A DNA stretch of 34,465 bases, from positions 1-34,465 of the forward strand of contig CDRNVI010000131.1 in the NCBI GenBank assembly GCA_977017575.1. Direction: 5' to 3'. Origin of the DNA: Paramoeba atlantica (taxonomy: Eukaryota; Discosea). The stretch's first letter is position 1. Every line of letters starts with the position of its first letter. The position numbers and the translations under genes were made by a program. Below are positions 11,962 to 22,229 of this stretch, in pieces. The notes under the pieces are model-generated. The model ran no database searches and was not told the origin of the DNA. It saw only the letters and a list, made by a program, of their open reading frames with translations.

Positions 11962-11972
11962 ATTTAATTATT

Positions 11973-13465
11973 ATGAATTTTACAATTATTTTTAAAAATC
12001 AGGAATATCATTCTATATATAATGATATTAAATATTTATTACCAGAAATATTTTTAATTTCTGGTGTTTTATTAATTTTAGTATTTATTATTTTTTATTC
12101 AAATATTAATGTATATAAATATATAAAATTAGTTTATTGTACTATTAATTTATTGGTATTTATATTAATATTATTTATATTATTAAATATTAATAATATA
12201 GATAATAATTTTATTATTTCATCTTATTTATTATATAGTGACGGTATAATTTTTTTTTATAAAAATTTATTGTCAATAATTATGATTATATTATTAGTTA
12301 CTTCTTATAATTATATGAGATTAAATAAATTATTAATATTTGAATTTTATATATTAATGTTATTATCTTTTATTGGTATGATAACTTTATTATTATCATA
12401 TGATTTTATTACAGCATATCTTTCTATCGAATTACAAAGTTTATGTTTTTATATTTTAGCGGCAATAAATAGAAATAAGAATAGTTCTATAGAAGCTGGT
12501 TTAAAATATTTTATATTAGGATCATTTTCATCAAGTTTATTAATAGTAGGTATAGCAATTATATATGGTGTAACTGGATTTACTAATTTTTATGATTTAT
12601 CAAAATTATTTGAATTAGGTTTATATAATATAAATTGGGATTCTTATATATTTATAGGTTTATTATTTATTAATATAGGATTATTTTTCAAATTAGCTAT
12701 ACCTCCGTTTCATATATGATTACCAGATATTTATGAAGGTTCTTTGAAAATAGTATTAGCTATTTTTGCATTATTGCCTAAATTGGCTATATTAATATTT
12801 TTTTGAAAAATATATTCTATAATTTTAATAAAAGATTTAATCGACTGACAAATATTTTTTTTAATATTTATACTATTATCTTGATTTATAGGTATATTAG
12901 GGGCTTTACAATCTAAAAAATTTTCAAGATTAATAGCTTACAGTTCTATTAATCATATGGGTTTTATATTATTAATTTTAATATTAAATGATGTATTGAC
13001 TTTAACTTTATATATAATAATTTATATTTTAGCTTTAATAAATATTTTAATAATATGATTAAATATATTTAAATTTAATAATTATAAAGGGATTAATACT
13101 ATATATCAATTTTTATATATTATAAAATCTAATAATTTATTATTTATAATTTTATTAATAGCTATATTTTCATTAGCAGGAATACCACCATTAGCTGGAT
13201 TTTTCAGTAAATTTTTTATTTTCATTAGTGCATTAAAACAAAATTATTATTTATTAGTAGTAATTGGACTTTTATTTAGTGTAGTTAGTTGTTTTTATTA
13301 TTTAAGGTTAATAAAAATTATTATGTTTAATAATAGTTTTTATTGATTTTTTTAACTCCTTTAAAAAGAAGTTATGCTTACATAATTGTTATATTATTTG
13401 TAGTAAATTCGATTTTTATATTATTATTGCCTTTTTTATTAGAATATTTAAATTATATAATATAA
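11973..13465 (+). CDS. nad2: NADH dehydrogenase subunit 2 (one-base frame slip near 3' end)
   Basis: This is the third antiporter-like complex I subunit, about 497 residues. Supporting stretches are YDFITAYLSIELQSLCFYILAA, EAGLKYFILGSFSSSLLIVG, KLAIPPFHIWLPDIYEG, RLIAYSSINHMGFIL and LAGIPPLAGFFSKFFIF. The frame slips by one base at the run of seven T at about 13350-13356, after which the tail TPLKRSYAYIIVILFVV and the final helix continue to TAA 13463-13465. The slip fits the pattern of homopolymer errors seen in other genes here. Confidence 0.93.
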
Positions 13466-13477
13466 TAATAATAATTT

Positions 13478-14084
13478 ATGAAGTATTTATATTTAAATCA
13501 GTTAATTTCAAGTAATTATAATATATCTTTACATAAAAAAAAATAAATGAGGTAGACAACAAATTAATAATATAATTGGTTGATGTAAATTACATAATTA
13601 TGTAATTATAGATATTGTTTCTATATTTTTTAATATAAAAAATATAATTAATATAATTAATTATATTTCAACTAAATTAGGTATATCTTTATTATGTTTA
13701 TTATCAGATAGTAATATAATTAATACTTCATTAAAAAGAGTAAAAATAAAAAATTTTTATATGGTATATTTAGATAAAATTTATGGTTTTATATCTAATT
13801 TTTATATGTTTATTAAAAAAGGTCGAAAACATTATAAAAATATAGTTAATTATAGATCAAAAAGGTTACCTGATATAGTATTTATGTCAAAAGATAGTTG
13901 AAAAGATTATAATAATTTTTTTAAAATATTTTTAGAATATAAAATATTATCTATAAAAAACACATCATTTTTAGAAAAGGATATTCATATTTGTTATAAT
14001 ATTATGGTTAATAATTCTTTAATTATATATAATTTATGAAAATATATATATAAGCAAAATAGAATTTTATTTAAAAAATGTTAA
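13478..14084 (+). CDS. rps2: Ribosomal protein S2 (one-base frame slip near 5' end)
   Basis: This small-subunit ribosomal protein is about 201 residues. It follows the S2 pattern: a KWGRQQINN start region, HNYVIIDIVSIFFNIKNIINII (the S2 IIDL...T helix), GISLLCLLSD, YGFISNFYMFIKKGRKHYKN in the place of the S2 GG-LTN-F region, then KRLPDIVFM corresponding to the conserved LPD segment. The first ~22 codons (from ATG 13478) are joined to the rest across a run of nine A at about 13536-13544, where eight would keep the frame. The 3' end overlaps the start of rps4 by 7 bases. Sequence identity to canonical S2 is low, so the name is likely, not certain. Confidence 0.72.
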
Positions 14085-14791
14085 AAGTAAATTATAAAAA
14101 ATTAAATTTAATAAGAGTTTATAAAAGAGATCTTTGAGGTAGAATAATATTAAATAGAAAATTATTATTAATTAGAAATTATATTATTAAATTATTAAAA
14201 ATAAAAAAATTTAAATATAATAAAAGAATAAATTTTTATAGGATTAATAATTTTGAGAAACCTGTATATTTTAGAAGAAGAACTAGATATGGTAAATATT
14301 TTATTTTACGAAGACAATTTAGAATTTTTTATGGTTTTTTAAGTATTAAAAATATAAAAAAAATCATAAAAAAAAGTTTTAAAAAAAAATATGCTTTAAG
14401 TTATTTTATTTATATGATGGAATCTAGATTAGATGTATTAGTTTATAGATTACATTTAGTTAAAAGTGTTAGATCAGCTAGACAATGAATATTTAATGGT
14501 AATATTATTGTTAATAATAATATTATAATTAATCCACAATATAATTTAAAAAAAGGTGATATATTAACTTTAAATAAAAAAAAAATATTATATTTTAAAA
14601 AAAAATTATATTATAATATAAAAACAAAAAATTGATCTCGAAGTATTATACCTAATTATATTGAATATGATTATAATAATTTTGTTTTTAAATTTATAAG
14701 TCTTAATATATATGATGTACCTTTTTTTGCTCCGGTTACTTCTTATACTTTTTTAAATATAATGAATTTTTATACAAGATATTATTTTTAA
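14078..14791 (+). CDS. rps4: Ribosomal protein S4
   Basis: The 237-residue basic protein matches mitochondrial S4. The N-terminal region has RVYKRDLWGR and RRRTRYGKYFILRRQFRIFYGFLS. The S4 RNA-binding domain (about residues 110-160) reads MESRLDVLVYRLHLVKSVRSARQWIFNGNIIVNN followed by LKKGDIL. The C-terminal extension after the S4 domain is protist-like. The ATG lies inside the last codons of rps2, so the two small-subunit genes are translated from one transcript. About 115 non-coding bases separate it from atp1. Confidence 0.93.
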
Positions 14792-14906
14792 TTTATTAAA
14801 ATAATAATATCTTTAAACTTGATCTTTTTTTGTTTTGTGTGTTTATTTATCGTTATTACACATAAATTTATTATAATAATAATTATGTATTTTAAGATAA
14901 ATAATT

Positions 14907-16406
14907 ATGGACGCTAATAATCAGCAAAATAATATTTATTTTGGAATTGTAATTAAAGTTAAGGATGGTATTGCAACAATTAAAGGATTAGAAAACGCTA
15001 AAGCAGGAGAAGTTTTAGAATTTTCTAGTGGTGCTAAAGGATTAGCATTAAACTTAGCTGAAAATGAAATTAGTTCTGTTATTTTTGGTAATGAACAATT
15101 AATTAAACAAGGGGTTCGAGTCAAAAATACAGGTAAATTAATGACTATTAATATTTCTTCTAAATTATTAGGTAGAGTTATTAATGCTATAGGTGAGCCT
15201 ATAGATAATGATACAGCTATTGCTGCAACAGAAGTTAAAAATGTTGAGCAAAAAGCAGTAGGTATTATCGCTAGACAATCTGTTCATGAACCTATGTTAA
15301 CAGGTATGAAATCTATAGATTCTTTAATTCCTATAGGTCGTGGTCAACGTGAATTAATTATTGGTGATAGACAAACAGGTAAAACTTCTATAGCTGTCGA
15401 TACTATTATTAATCAATTAAATTATAATAATAATGTTGATTTTAAAAATGTTAATTTATATTGTGTTTATGTAGCTATTGGTCAAAAAAAATCAACAGCT
15501 GCTAGAATATTTAGTACTTTACAATCATTTCAATCAGCGCAATATACAGTTATTGTAAGTGCATTTGCTTCTGAATCTGCATCATTACAATATTTAGCAC
15601 CTTATGTAGGTACTTCTATAAGTGAGTATTTTAGAGATAATAAAAAACATTGTGTCATTATATATGATGATTTAACTAAACATGCTGCCGCTTATAGACA
15701 AATGTCTTTATTATTAAGAAGACCACCAGGTAGAGAAGCTTATCCAGGAGATGTTTTTTATTTACATTCTAGATTATTAGAAAGATCTTCTAAATTATCT
15801 ACTAAATTAGGTTCAGGTTCAATAACCGGTTTACCTGTTATTGAAACATTAGAAGGAGATGTTTCGGCTTATATTCCAACTAATGTTATATCTATTACAG
15901 ATGGTCAAATATTTTTAGATACTGAACAATTTTATTCAGGTATAAGACCAGCAGTAAGTGTTGGTTTATCGGTTAGTAGAGTTGGTGGAGCTGCACAACC
16001 TAAATTAATGAAATCATTAGCAGGTTCTTTAAAGGTTGGTTTAGCCCAATTTAGAGAAGTTGAAAGTTTTGCTAGTTTAGGTTGTGATATAGATCCTGTT
16101 ACTCAACAATTATTAGATCGTGGTTATAGATTAACTGAATTATTTGTACAAAGTAGATTTAATAATTATTCATTAGATTTATCTTTATTATCAGTTTTTG
16201 CAGGTTCTAAAGGTTTTTTTGATAAATTAGCTATAAATAAAATAAATGGTGTATTTGAAGAAATGGTTTTAGAAAGTAAAAAATTATTTTGATTACCTTT
16301 TTTTCAATTTTTAAATGATGTAATTCATCCTGATAAAGTTGGTCTAAATTATAACTTTTTAGAAAGTTTTTTAGGCTCTTATAATAAATGATGTATTAAT
16401 ATTTAA
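14907..16406 (+). CDS. atp1: ATP synthase F1 subunit alpha
   Basis: The 499-residue nucleotide-binding but non-catalytic F1 subunit has the P-loop GDRQTGKTS (about residues 156-164), [30 protein letters not shown], and [16 protein letters not shown] with the arginine of the adenine site. Two late TGA codons (KLFWLPFF and YNKWCIN) are read as Trp; the protein ends at TAA 16404-16406. Its base use is slightly less AT-rich and its conservation higher than its neighbours. Mitochondrial atp1 is kept in plants, jakobids, Acanthamoeba and some other protists but lost from animals and fungi. Confidence 0.97.
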
Positions 16407-16411
16407 AAAAA

Positions 16412-17431
16412 ATGATTAATTTTGTAAATAATATAATTTTTTCAAATTTAGAGGCAGATTATGCTTTACCTGGACAATTAGGTTTTCAATACCCAGCTAA
16501 TACTATAGCTCGAGGAATTATTGATTTGCATAATCATATTATGTTTTTTTTAGTTTTTATTGTTGTATTTACTTTTGCTATGATTTATTTCACTTTAAGT
16601 ACATTTACAATAAATAATAATAGTAATTTAGAGATTTTTAATAAAGTAAAAAATTTTTATAATGTAAGAATTTCGCATAATACATTATTAGAAACTCTTT
16701 GAATTATAATACCAAGTTTAATATTAATATCTATAGCAATACCGTCTTTTGCTTTATTATATGCTATGGAAATATCTGGTGTAAGTCTGTTAACAATGAA
16801 AGTTACAGGACATCAGTGATATTGATCTTATTCTTTTGTATTTAGTTTAGATAATCCTCAAATTGTATATGATATTGCGAGTAATACAAATATAGAGTTA
16901 GGAGGTTCTTTTTCAAATAATATAGCTGAATTTAGTTTCGATAGTTATATGGTACCTACTAATGAATTATCAGATAAAGGTTTACGTTTATTAGAAACTA
17001 CAAATCCAGTAGTATTGCCTGTAGATACTTTTATAAAAGTATATGTAACAGCTAGTGATGTATTACATTGTTGAGCTGTCCCTTCATTAGGTATAAAAAT
17101 AGATGCTTGTCCTGGTAGGTTAAATCAGGTAAATTTATTTATAGATAGAATTGGTCATTTTTATGGTCAATGTAGTGAATTATGTGGTGTAAATCATGGT
17201 TTTATGCCTATTGAAATATATAGTATAACTAAATTAGATTATATTACATATTTATGTTTAGCTTGTGAAGATTTTAGAAATAATTCGTTTAATCAACTAA
17301 TAAATTATTATCATTATTTTTATGAAGATGGAAGTAATGCTATTGTTTTTACTAGAGGTTTCTATGATTGATGACAAGATCAACTTAATTTATCAATAAA
17401 AGAATTTTTAAATAAAGAAAATAGTATATAA
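16412..17431 (+). CDS. cox2: Cytochrome c oxidase subunit 2
   Basis: The 339-residue product has two N-terminal transmembrane helices and the intermembrane-space CuA domain. The binuclear copper motif [17 protein letters not shown] provides Cys, Glu, Cys, His and Met ligands, and the upstream [13 protein letters not shown] gives the other His with the aromatic gate. TGHQWYWSYSF is the conserved electron-entry patch. A ~70-residue tail follows the CuA motif, longer than in animals. The gene is separate from cox1, unlike the cox1/2 fusion reported in Acanthamoeba castellanii. Confidence 0.97.
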
Positions 17432-17434
17432 AAT

Positions 17435-18304
17435 ATGATTAATAAATTTAAACATTTTCATTTTTGACATATTGTAACAATTAGTCCATGACCTTTATTA
17501 TTATCTATGTTTGCATTATCAATGCCAGTAGGTTTAGTAACTTTTTTTCAAGGATTTTATTATGGTGTACCTGTATTTTTTATAGGTTTAATTATGGTAA
17601 TATTTATTATATGTTTATGATTTAGAGATATAGTAATTGAAGCAAGTTATGAAGGTCATCATACTAAACAAGTTCAATCAAGCTTAATTATAAGCTTTTT
17701 ACTTTTTATTTTTTCAGAAGTAATGCTTTTTGTAGCTTTTTTCTGAGCTTTTTTTCATTCAAGTATTTTTCCTACAGTAGAATTAAATTGTAGTTGACCT
17801 CCCGTAGGAATGAGTGAAATAATTATGGATCCTTTTGGTATTCCTTTATTAAATACTTTATTATTATTAACATCAGGTGCTACTTTAACTTTAGCACATT
17901 TATATTTAAAACAAGGATATATGGATAAATGTTTATTAACTATGGTTGTTACAATTGTATTTGCTGTATTATTTTTATCTTTTCAGTTTTATGAATATAG
18001 TGTTTCTGCTTTTGATATTTCAGATGGTGTTTATGGTTCAACTTTTTTTTGTTGTACTGGTTTACATGGTTTTCACGTTATTGTTGGTACTATAGCTTTA
18101 AGTATGACTACTTATCGTATATATTTATCACATTTTTCACGTAATCACCATTTAGGTTTTGAATTTGCAGCTTGATATTGACATTTTGTTGATGTAGTAT
18201 GATTATTTTTATATATGATTATATATTGTTGAGGTAGTGATATGGTAGCTCCTCTTATATTAGAATTAAAAGATGGAAAAGAGAATATTTTTTATTTAGT
18301 ATAA
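17435..18304 (+). CDS. cox3: Cytochrome c oxidase subunit 3
   Basis: The 289-residue seven-helix subunit of complex IV includes HIVTISPWPLL at the N-terminus, FRDIVIEASYEGHHTKQVQ, SEVMLFVAFFWAFFHSS with the conserved Glu, CSWPPVGM, GLHGFHVIVGT and WYWHFVDVVWLFLY. Several Trp are encoded by TGA. It is complete, starts 3 bases after the cox2 stop and ends 7 bases before cox1, so the three cox genes form one block. Confidence 0.97.
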
Positions 18305-18311
18305 ATTTACA

Positions 18312-19973
<1,662 letters not shown>

Positions 19974-19989
19974 TAATTTTACTAATATA

Positions 19990-20063
19990 ATCCCTCTGGT
20001 CTAATTGGTTAAGACATATCACTCATAATGGTACTGATATAGGTTCAAGTCCTATGGGGGATA
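19990..20063 (+). tRNA. tRNA-Met (CAU), first copy
   Basis: Full cloverleaf: acceptor ATCCCTC pairs with GGGGGAT without mismatch (one T-G), D arm GTCT/AGAC, anticodon stem TATCA/TGGTA with loop CTCATAA, T arm ATAGG/CCTAT. A CAU anticodon could be elongator, initiator or lysidine-modified Ile. The intact acceptor stem makes this one independent of 5' editing. Confidence 0.93.
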
Positions 20064-20064
20064 A

Positions 20065-20136
20065 ATAGTTGTAGTGTAGTGGTTAACATATTAGTCTTCA
20101 AAACTAATGACATAGGTTCAAATCCTATCAACTGTG
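20065..20136 (+). tRNA. tRNA-Trp (UCA)
   Basis: Anticodon stem TTAGT/ACTAA with loop CTTCAAA gives anticodon UCA, which reads UGA as well as UGG. This matches the use of TGA for Trp throughout the window. Acceptor ATAGTTG pairs with CAACTGT (one T-G); T arm ATAGG/CCTAT. Confidence 0.95.
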
Positions 20137-20168
20137 TTAATTATAGATGATATAATTAAATATAATAA

Positions 20169-20240
20169 AATAGGGTGACTGAAAGGTAAAGTATTGTTTT
20201 TTGGCAGCAAATCGTGTAGGTTCGAGTCCTACTCCTAAGT
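20169..20240 (+). tRNA. tRNA-Gln (UUG), acceptor mismatches at pairs 1-2
   Basis: Anticodon stem TTGTT/AGCAA, loop TTTTGGC, anticodon UUG; T arm GTAGG/CCTAC. The 5' acceptor AATAGGG against TCCTAAG pairs at positions 3-7 but not at 1 and 2, consistent with 5' editing after transcription. Confidence 0.87.
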
Positions 20241-20252
20241 ATTAAAATTTTT

Positions 20253-20326
20253 TTTAAGGATAGTATAAATGGTTATTATAATTGATTGCAAATCTATAGA
20301 TATCGGTTCGAGTCCGTTTCCTAACT
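20253..20326 (+). tRNA. tRNA-Cys (GCA), acceptor mismatches at pairs 1 and 3
   Basis: Loop TTGCAAA gives anticodon GCA. T loop TTCGAGT lies in a GG/CC-based stem with one weak pair. Acceptor TTAAGGA against TCCTAAC pairs at 2 and 4-7. The anticodon stem has one T-T pair, so the fold is somewhat weak. Confidence 0.8.
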
Positions 20327-20353
20327 TTTTTAAATTTAATATAAATATAATAA

Positions 20354-20426
20354 ATACCTATAGTTTAATTGGTTAAAACATGCATTTGATAAGTGCAAAT
20401 TGATAGTTCGAGTCTATCTGGGGTTA
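20354..20426 (+). tRNA. tRNA-Ile (GAU), acceptor mismatches at pairs 2-3
   Basis: D arm GTTT/AAAC, anticodon stem TGCAT/GTGCA with loop TTGATAA (GAU), T arm GATAG/CTATC. Acceptor ATACCTA against TGGGGTT pairs at 1 and 4-7 only. Confidence 0.92.
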
Positions 20427-20436
20427 TAAATAAAAA

Positions 20437-20509
20437 AAATAGTTAGCTCAATTGGTAGAGCATCGGCCTTTTAAGCTGAGGGTTATAGGTTCGAGCCCTA
20501 TACTATCTA
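20437..20509 (+). tRNA. tRNA-Lys (UUU), acceptor mismatch at pair 2
   Basis: Anticodon stem TCGGC/GCTGA with loop CTTTTAA (UUU); T arm ATAGG/CCTAT; D arm AGCTC...GAGC. Acceptor AAATAGT against ACTATCT has a single A-C at pair 2. Confidence 0.93.
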
Positions 20510-20515
20510 TAAAAA

Positions 20516-20588
20516 TATGGAATGGTGTAATAGGTTAGCACATCGAGTTGTGATTTCGATAGTATGAGTTCAAGTCTCATTTCTTACC
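20516..20588 (+). tRNA. tRNA-His (GUG), acceptor mismatches at pairs 1-3
   Basis: Anticodon stem TCGAG/TTCGA with loop TTGTGAT (GUG); D arm GTGT/GCAC; T arm ATGAG/CTCAT. Acceptor TATGGAA against TTCTTAC fails at all of the first three pairs and pairs at 4-7, one of the clearest 5' editing candidates here. Confidence 0.9.
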
Positions 20589-20607
20589 TAAATTAAGAAT
20601 AATAAAA

Positions 20608-20631
20608 TTAATAAAATATATATTTTATTAA
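20608..20631 (+). repeat. 24-bp perfect A/T palindrome between tRNA-His and tRNA-Leu
   Basis: The sequence TTAATAAAATAT is followed directly by its reverse complement. In this AT-rich spacer it could form a hairpin or cruciform, perhaps a processing or termination signal, but base composition makes chance palindromes easy. Confidence 0.5.
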
Positions 20632-20654
20632 AATTTTTTTATTAATTTGTAAAG

Positions 20655-20728
20655 ATAGATGTGATGGAATTGGTAGACATATTAGTTTTAGGCACTAAAT
20701 TTTAGGGGTTCGAGTCCCCTCATCTGTA
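20655..20728 (+). tRNA. tRNA-Leu (UAG) with short variable arm
   Basis: Anticodon stem TTAGT/ACTAA with loop TTTAGGC (UAG). The D region GATGGAATTGGTAGACAT is typical of leucine tRNAs; T arm AGGGG/CCCCT; acceptor ATAGATG pairs with CATCTGT. Only five bases separate the anticodon and T stems, so the long class II variable arm is missing, unlike the second Leu tRNA in this window. Confidence 0.9.
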
Positions 20729-20762
20729 TTGTATGTATAAAAAAAGAAAAAATATTTTTTAT

Positions 20763-20833
20763 AAGGATGTAGTTTAAAGGTAAAATATCTATTTTGGGTG
20801 TAGACGTTATAGGTTCAAATCCTATCGTCCTGA
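20763..20833 (+). tRNA. tRNA-Pro (UGG), acceptor mismatch at pair 1
   Basis: Anticodon stem TCTAT/GTAGA with loop TTTGGGT (UGG); T arm ATAGG/CCTAT. Acceptor AAGGATG against CGTCCTG pairs at 2-7 and fails only at pair 1. Confidence 0.9.
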
Positions 20834-20846
20834 TAATTATAATAAC

Positions 20847-20920
20847 AAGGAGGTAGCTTAATAGGCTAAAGCTTTAACCTGTCGAGTTAAAAGATGAGGG
20901 TTCGAATCCCTTCCTCCGCA
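20847..20920 (+). tRNA. tRNA-Asp (GUC), acceptor mismatches at pairs 1-2
   Basis: Anticodon stem TTAAC/GTTAA with loop CTGTCGA (GUC); T arm GAGGG/CCCTT. Acceptor AAGGAGG against CCTCCGC fails at pairs 1 and 2 only. Confidence 0.92.
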
Positions 20921-21220
20921 TAAAATATAATAAAATATGTTTATTTTATTACTATATAATCAAGATGTTTTGTATATAAAATATAAAATATTATCTATTA
21001 TATCTATTATATCAATTTATGATAAATGTACATTTACCATATGAAATAACAGTCATAAAACATACATATTTTACTTAAAATTTTTTTAAAAAGAGAAAAA
21101 ATTATAAAATAAATAATTATAGTAATTTAAAAGATTTTATTTTTTTAATAAAATAAAAAATTAGTAAATTAATATGATTATTTATTTTAGATATATCTTA
21201 CTTTAATAATATATGATTTA
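20921..21220 (+). other. AT-rich spacer with no identified gene
   Basis: These 300 bases between tRNA-Asp and tRNA-Glu are A/T runs with short direct repeats (TCTATTATA twice around 20992-21010). A GC-poor segment pairs ATGTTTT (about 20965) with AAAACAT (about 21058). A mitochondrial 5S rRNA would fit the size, but I cannot find its conserved loops with confidence. No ORF is supported. Confidence 0.5.
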
Positions 21221-21292
21221 TTTTTCTTCGTCTAATGGTTAGGACATTGCTCTTTCACAGCAGAAATAAGGGTTCAAATCCCTTAGAAATGA
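21221..21292 (+). tRNA. tRNA-Glu (UUC), acceptor mismatch at pair 2
   Basis: Anticodon stem TTGCT/AGCAG with loop CTTTCAC (UUC); D arm GTCT/GGAC; T arm AAGGG/CCCTT. Acceptor TTTTTCT against AGAAATG has a T-T at pair 2 and T-G at pair 1. Confidence 0.9.
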
Positions 21293-21393
21293 AATTATTT
21301 TATCCGTATTAATTTAATTTAATAAAATTTTTTTGTAAATTTTTGAAATCTATTATACACTGATTTAAGTATATTATTTGTCACATATAATAA

Positions 21394-21408
21394 GGGGGGT
21401 TTGGGGGG
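21394..21408 (+). repeat. Paired G6 runs in an AT-rich spacer
   Basis: Two runs of six G separated by TTT (G6-T3-G6, then TTT) lie between tRNA-Glu and tRNA-Leu(UAA), in a stretch otherwise above 80% A/T. The runs are the most G-rich site of the mitochondrial part. They could form or join a G-quadruplex and mark an origin, terminator or processing signal; this is inference. Confidence 0.55.
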
Positions 21409-21466
21409 TTTGTATAAGAGATAATATTTTATTTTCATATACAAAAATTTTTATTAATTATTTTTT

Positions 21467-21549
21467 AATGGTGTGATGGAATTGGTAAACATGATAGACT
21501 TAAAATCTATTGCCTTTTAGGCTTGAGGGTTCGAGTCCCTCCTCCAATA
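21467..21549 (+). tRNA. tRNA-Leu (UAA)
   Basis: Anticodon stem GATAGA/TCTATT with loop CTTAAAA (UAA); long variable arm GCCTTTTAGGC; T arm GAGGG/CCCTC. Acceptor AATGGTG against CTCCAAT mismatches at pair 2, and also at pair 6 (T-T), the one mismatch outside the first three pairs. Confidence 0.92.
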
Positions 21550-21567
21550 ACGATGAGTTAATTATTT

Positions 21568-21640
21568 TTTAAGATGGAGTAATAGGTTAACTCAGTGGTC
21601 TCATGAGCCACAGATGTAGGTTCGAGTCCTACTCTTCTTA
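21568..21640 (+). tRNA. tRNA-Met (CAU), second copy, acceptor mismatches at pairs 1-3
   Basis: D arm GAGT/ACTC, anticodon stem GTGGT/GCCAC with loop CTCATGA (CAU), T arm GTAGG/CCTAC. Acceptor TTTAAGA against TCTTCTT fails at exactly pairs 1-3 and pairs at 4-7. One of the two CAU tRNAs should be the initiator; the sequence does not settle which. Confidence 0.9.
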
Positions 21641-21739
21641 TATAATTACGTAAATATTATTATGGATTACATTTGAATATGTAATCAATTTTGAATTTTT
21701 ATTAATTAGTAAAATATATGTATAAAAATATTTTCGAAA

Positions 21740-21980
21740 ATGGCAGGACAAGAAATTATGTTAATTTTTGCAAAAAAAGTAGGTGCTGGTTTAGCTACTA
21801 TAGGTTTAGCAGGTGCTGGAGTAGGTATAGGAATAGTTTTTTGGAGCTTTTTTAATTGCTTATTCACGTAATACTACAATTAAAAACGATTTATTTGGTT
21901 ATACTTTATTAGGTTTCGCATTAACAGAAGCAATTGCTCTGTTTGCCCTAATGATGGCTTTCTTAATCTTATATACTTAA
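21740..21980 (+). CDS. atp9: ATP synthase F0 subunit c (one-base frame slip)
   Basis: This is the ring-forming proton-translocating subunit, about 79 residues. [34 protein letters not shown] is the N-terminal helix. After a one-base excess at a run of six T near 21835-21841, the second part reads [44 protein letters not shown], with the polar RN loop and the proton-binding Glu. The gene lies apart from the other protein genes, between tRNA-Met and tRNA-Arg. The slip is probably a homopolymer error. Confidence 0.92.
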
Positions 21981-22007
21981 TCAACCTATTTTTGTTGTTT
22001 TGTATTT

Positions 22008-22081
22008 AATTGGTTAGTTTAATTGGTTAAAATTATGATCTTCTAAATCATTAGATATAGGTTCGAGTCCTATACCAATTA
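22008..22081 (+). tRNA. tRNA-Arg (UCU)
   Basis: Acceptor AATTGGT pairs perfectly with ACCAATT; anticodon stem ATGAT/ATCAT with loop CTTCTAA (UCU); T arm ATAGG/CCTAT. It needs no editing. UCU fits the heavy AGA use for Arg in these genes. Confidence 0.94.
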
Positions 22082-22089
22082 TAATTTTT

Positions 22090-22170
22090 TATAGTGTGGC
22101 TGAGCGGTAAAGCGGTAGACTGTAAATCTATTGTATTTATACATCGTAGGTTCGAATCCTACCACTTCCA
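22090..22170 (+). tRNA. tRNA-Tyr (GUA), acceptor mismatches at pairs 1-3
   Basis: Anticodon stem GTAGA/TCTAT with loop CTGTAAA (GUA). The extra arm TGTATTTATACA is bacterial-type class II; T arm GTAGG/CCTAC. Acceptor TATAGTG against CACTTCC fails at pairs 1-3 and pairs at 4-7. Confidence 0.93.
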
Positions 22171-22229
22171 TTTGATTAAAATATATAATAATGTTGAATA
22201 ATTTTTAAACAAATCATTTTAAAATTTTT

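Noticed and set aside
14936-15124. Minus-strand ORF opposite atp1
   Set aside because: It lies wholly inside the well-conserved atp1 gene on the other strand and has no family resemblance.
20921-21220. Possible mitochondrial 5S rRNA
   Set aside because: Size and a weak terminal pairing fit, but the conserved 5S loops cannot be recognised; a covariance-model search would be needed.
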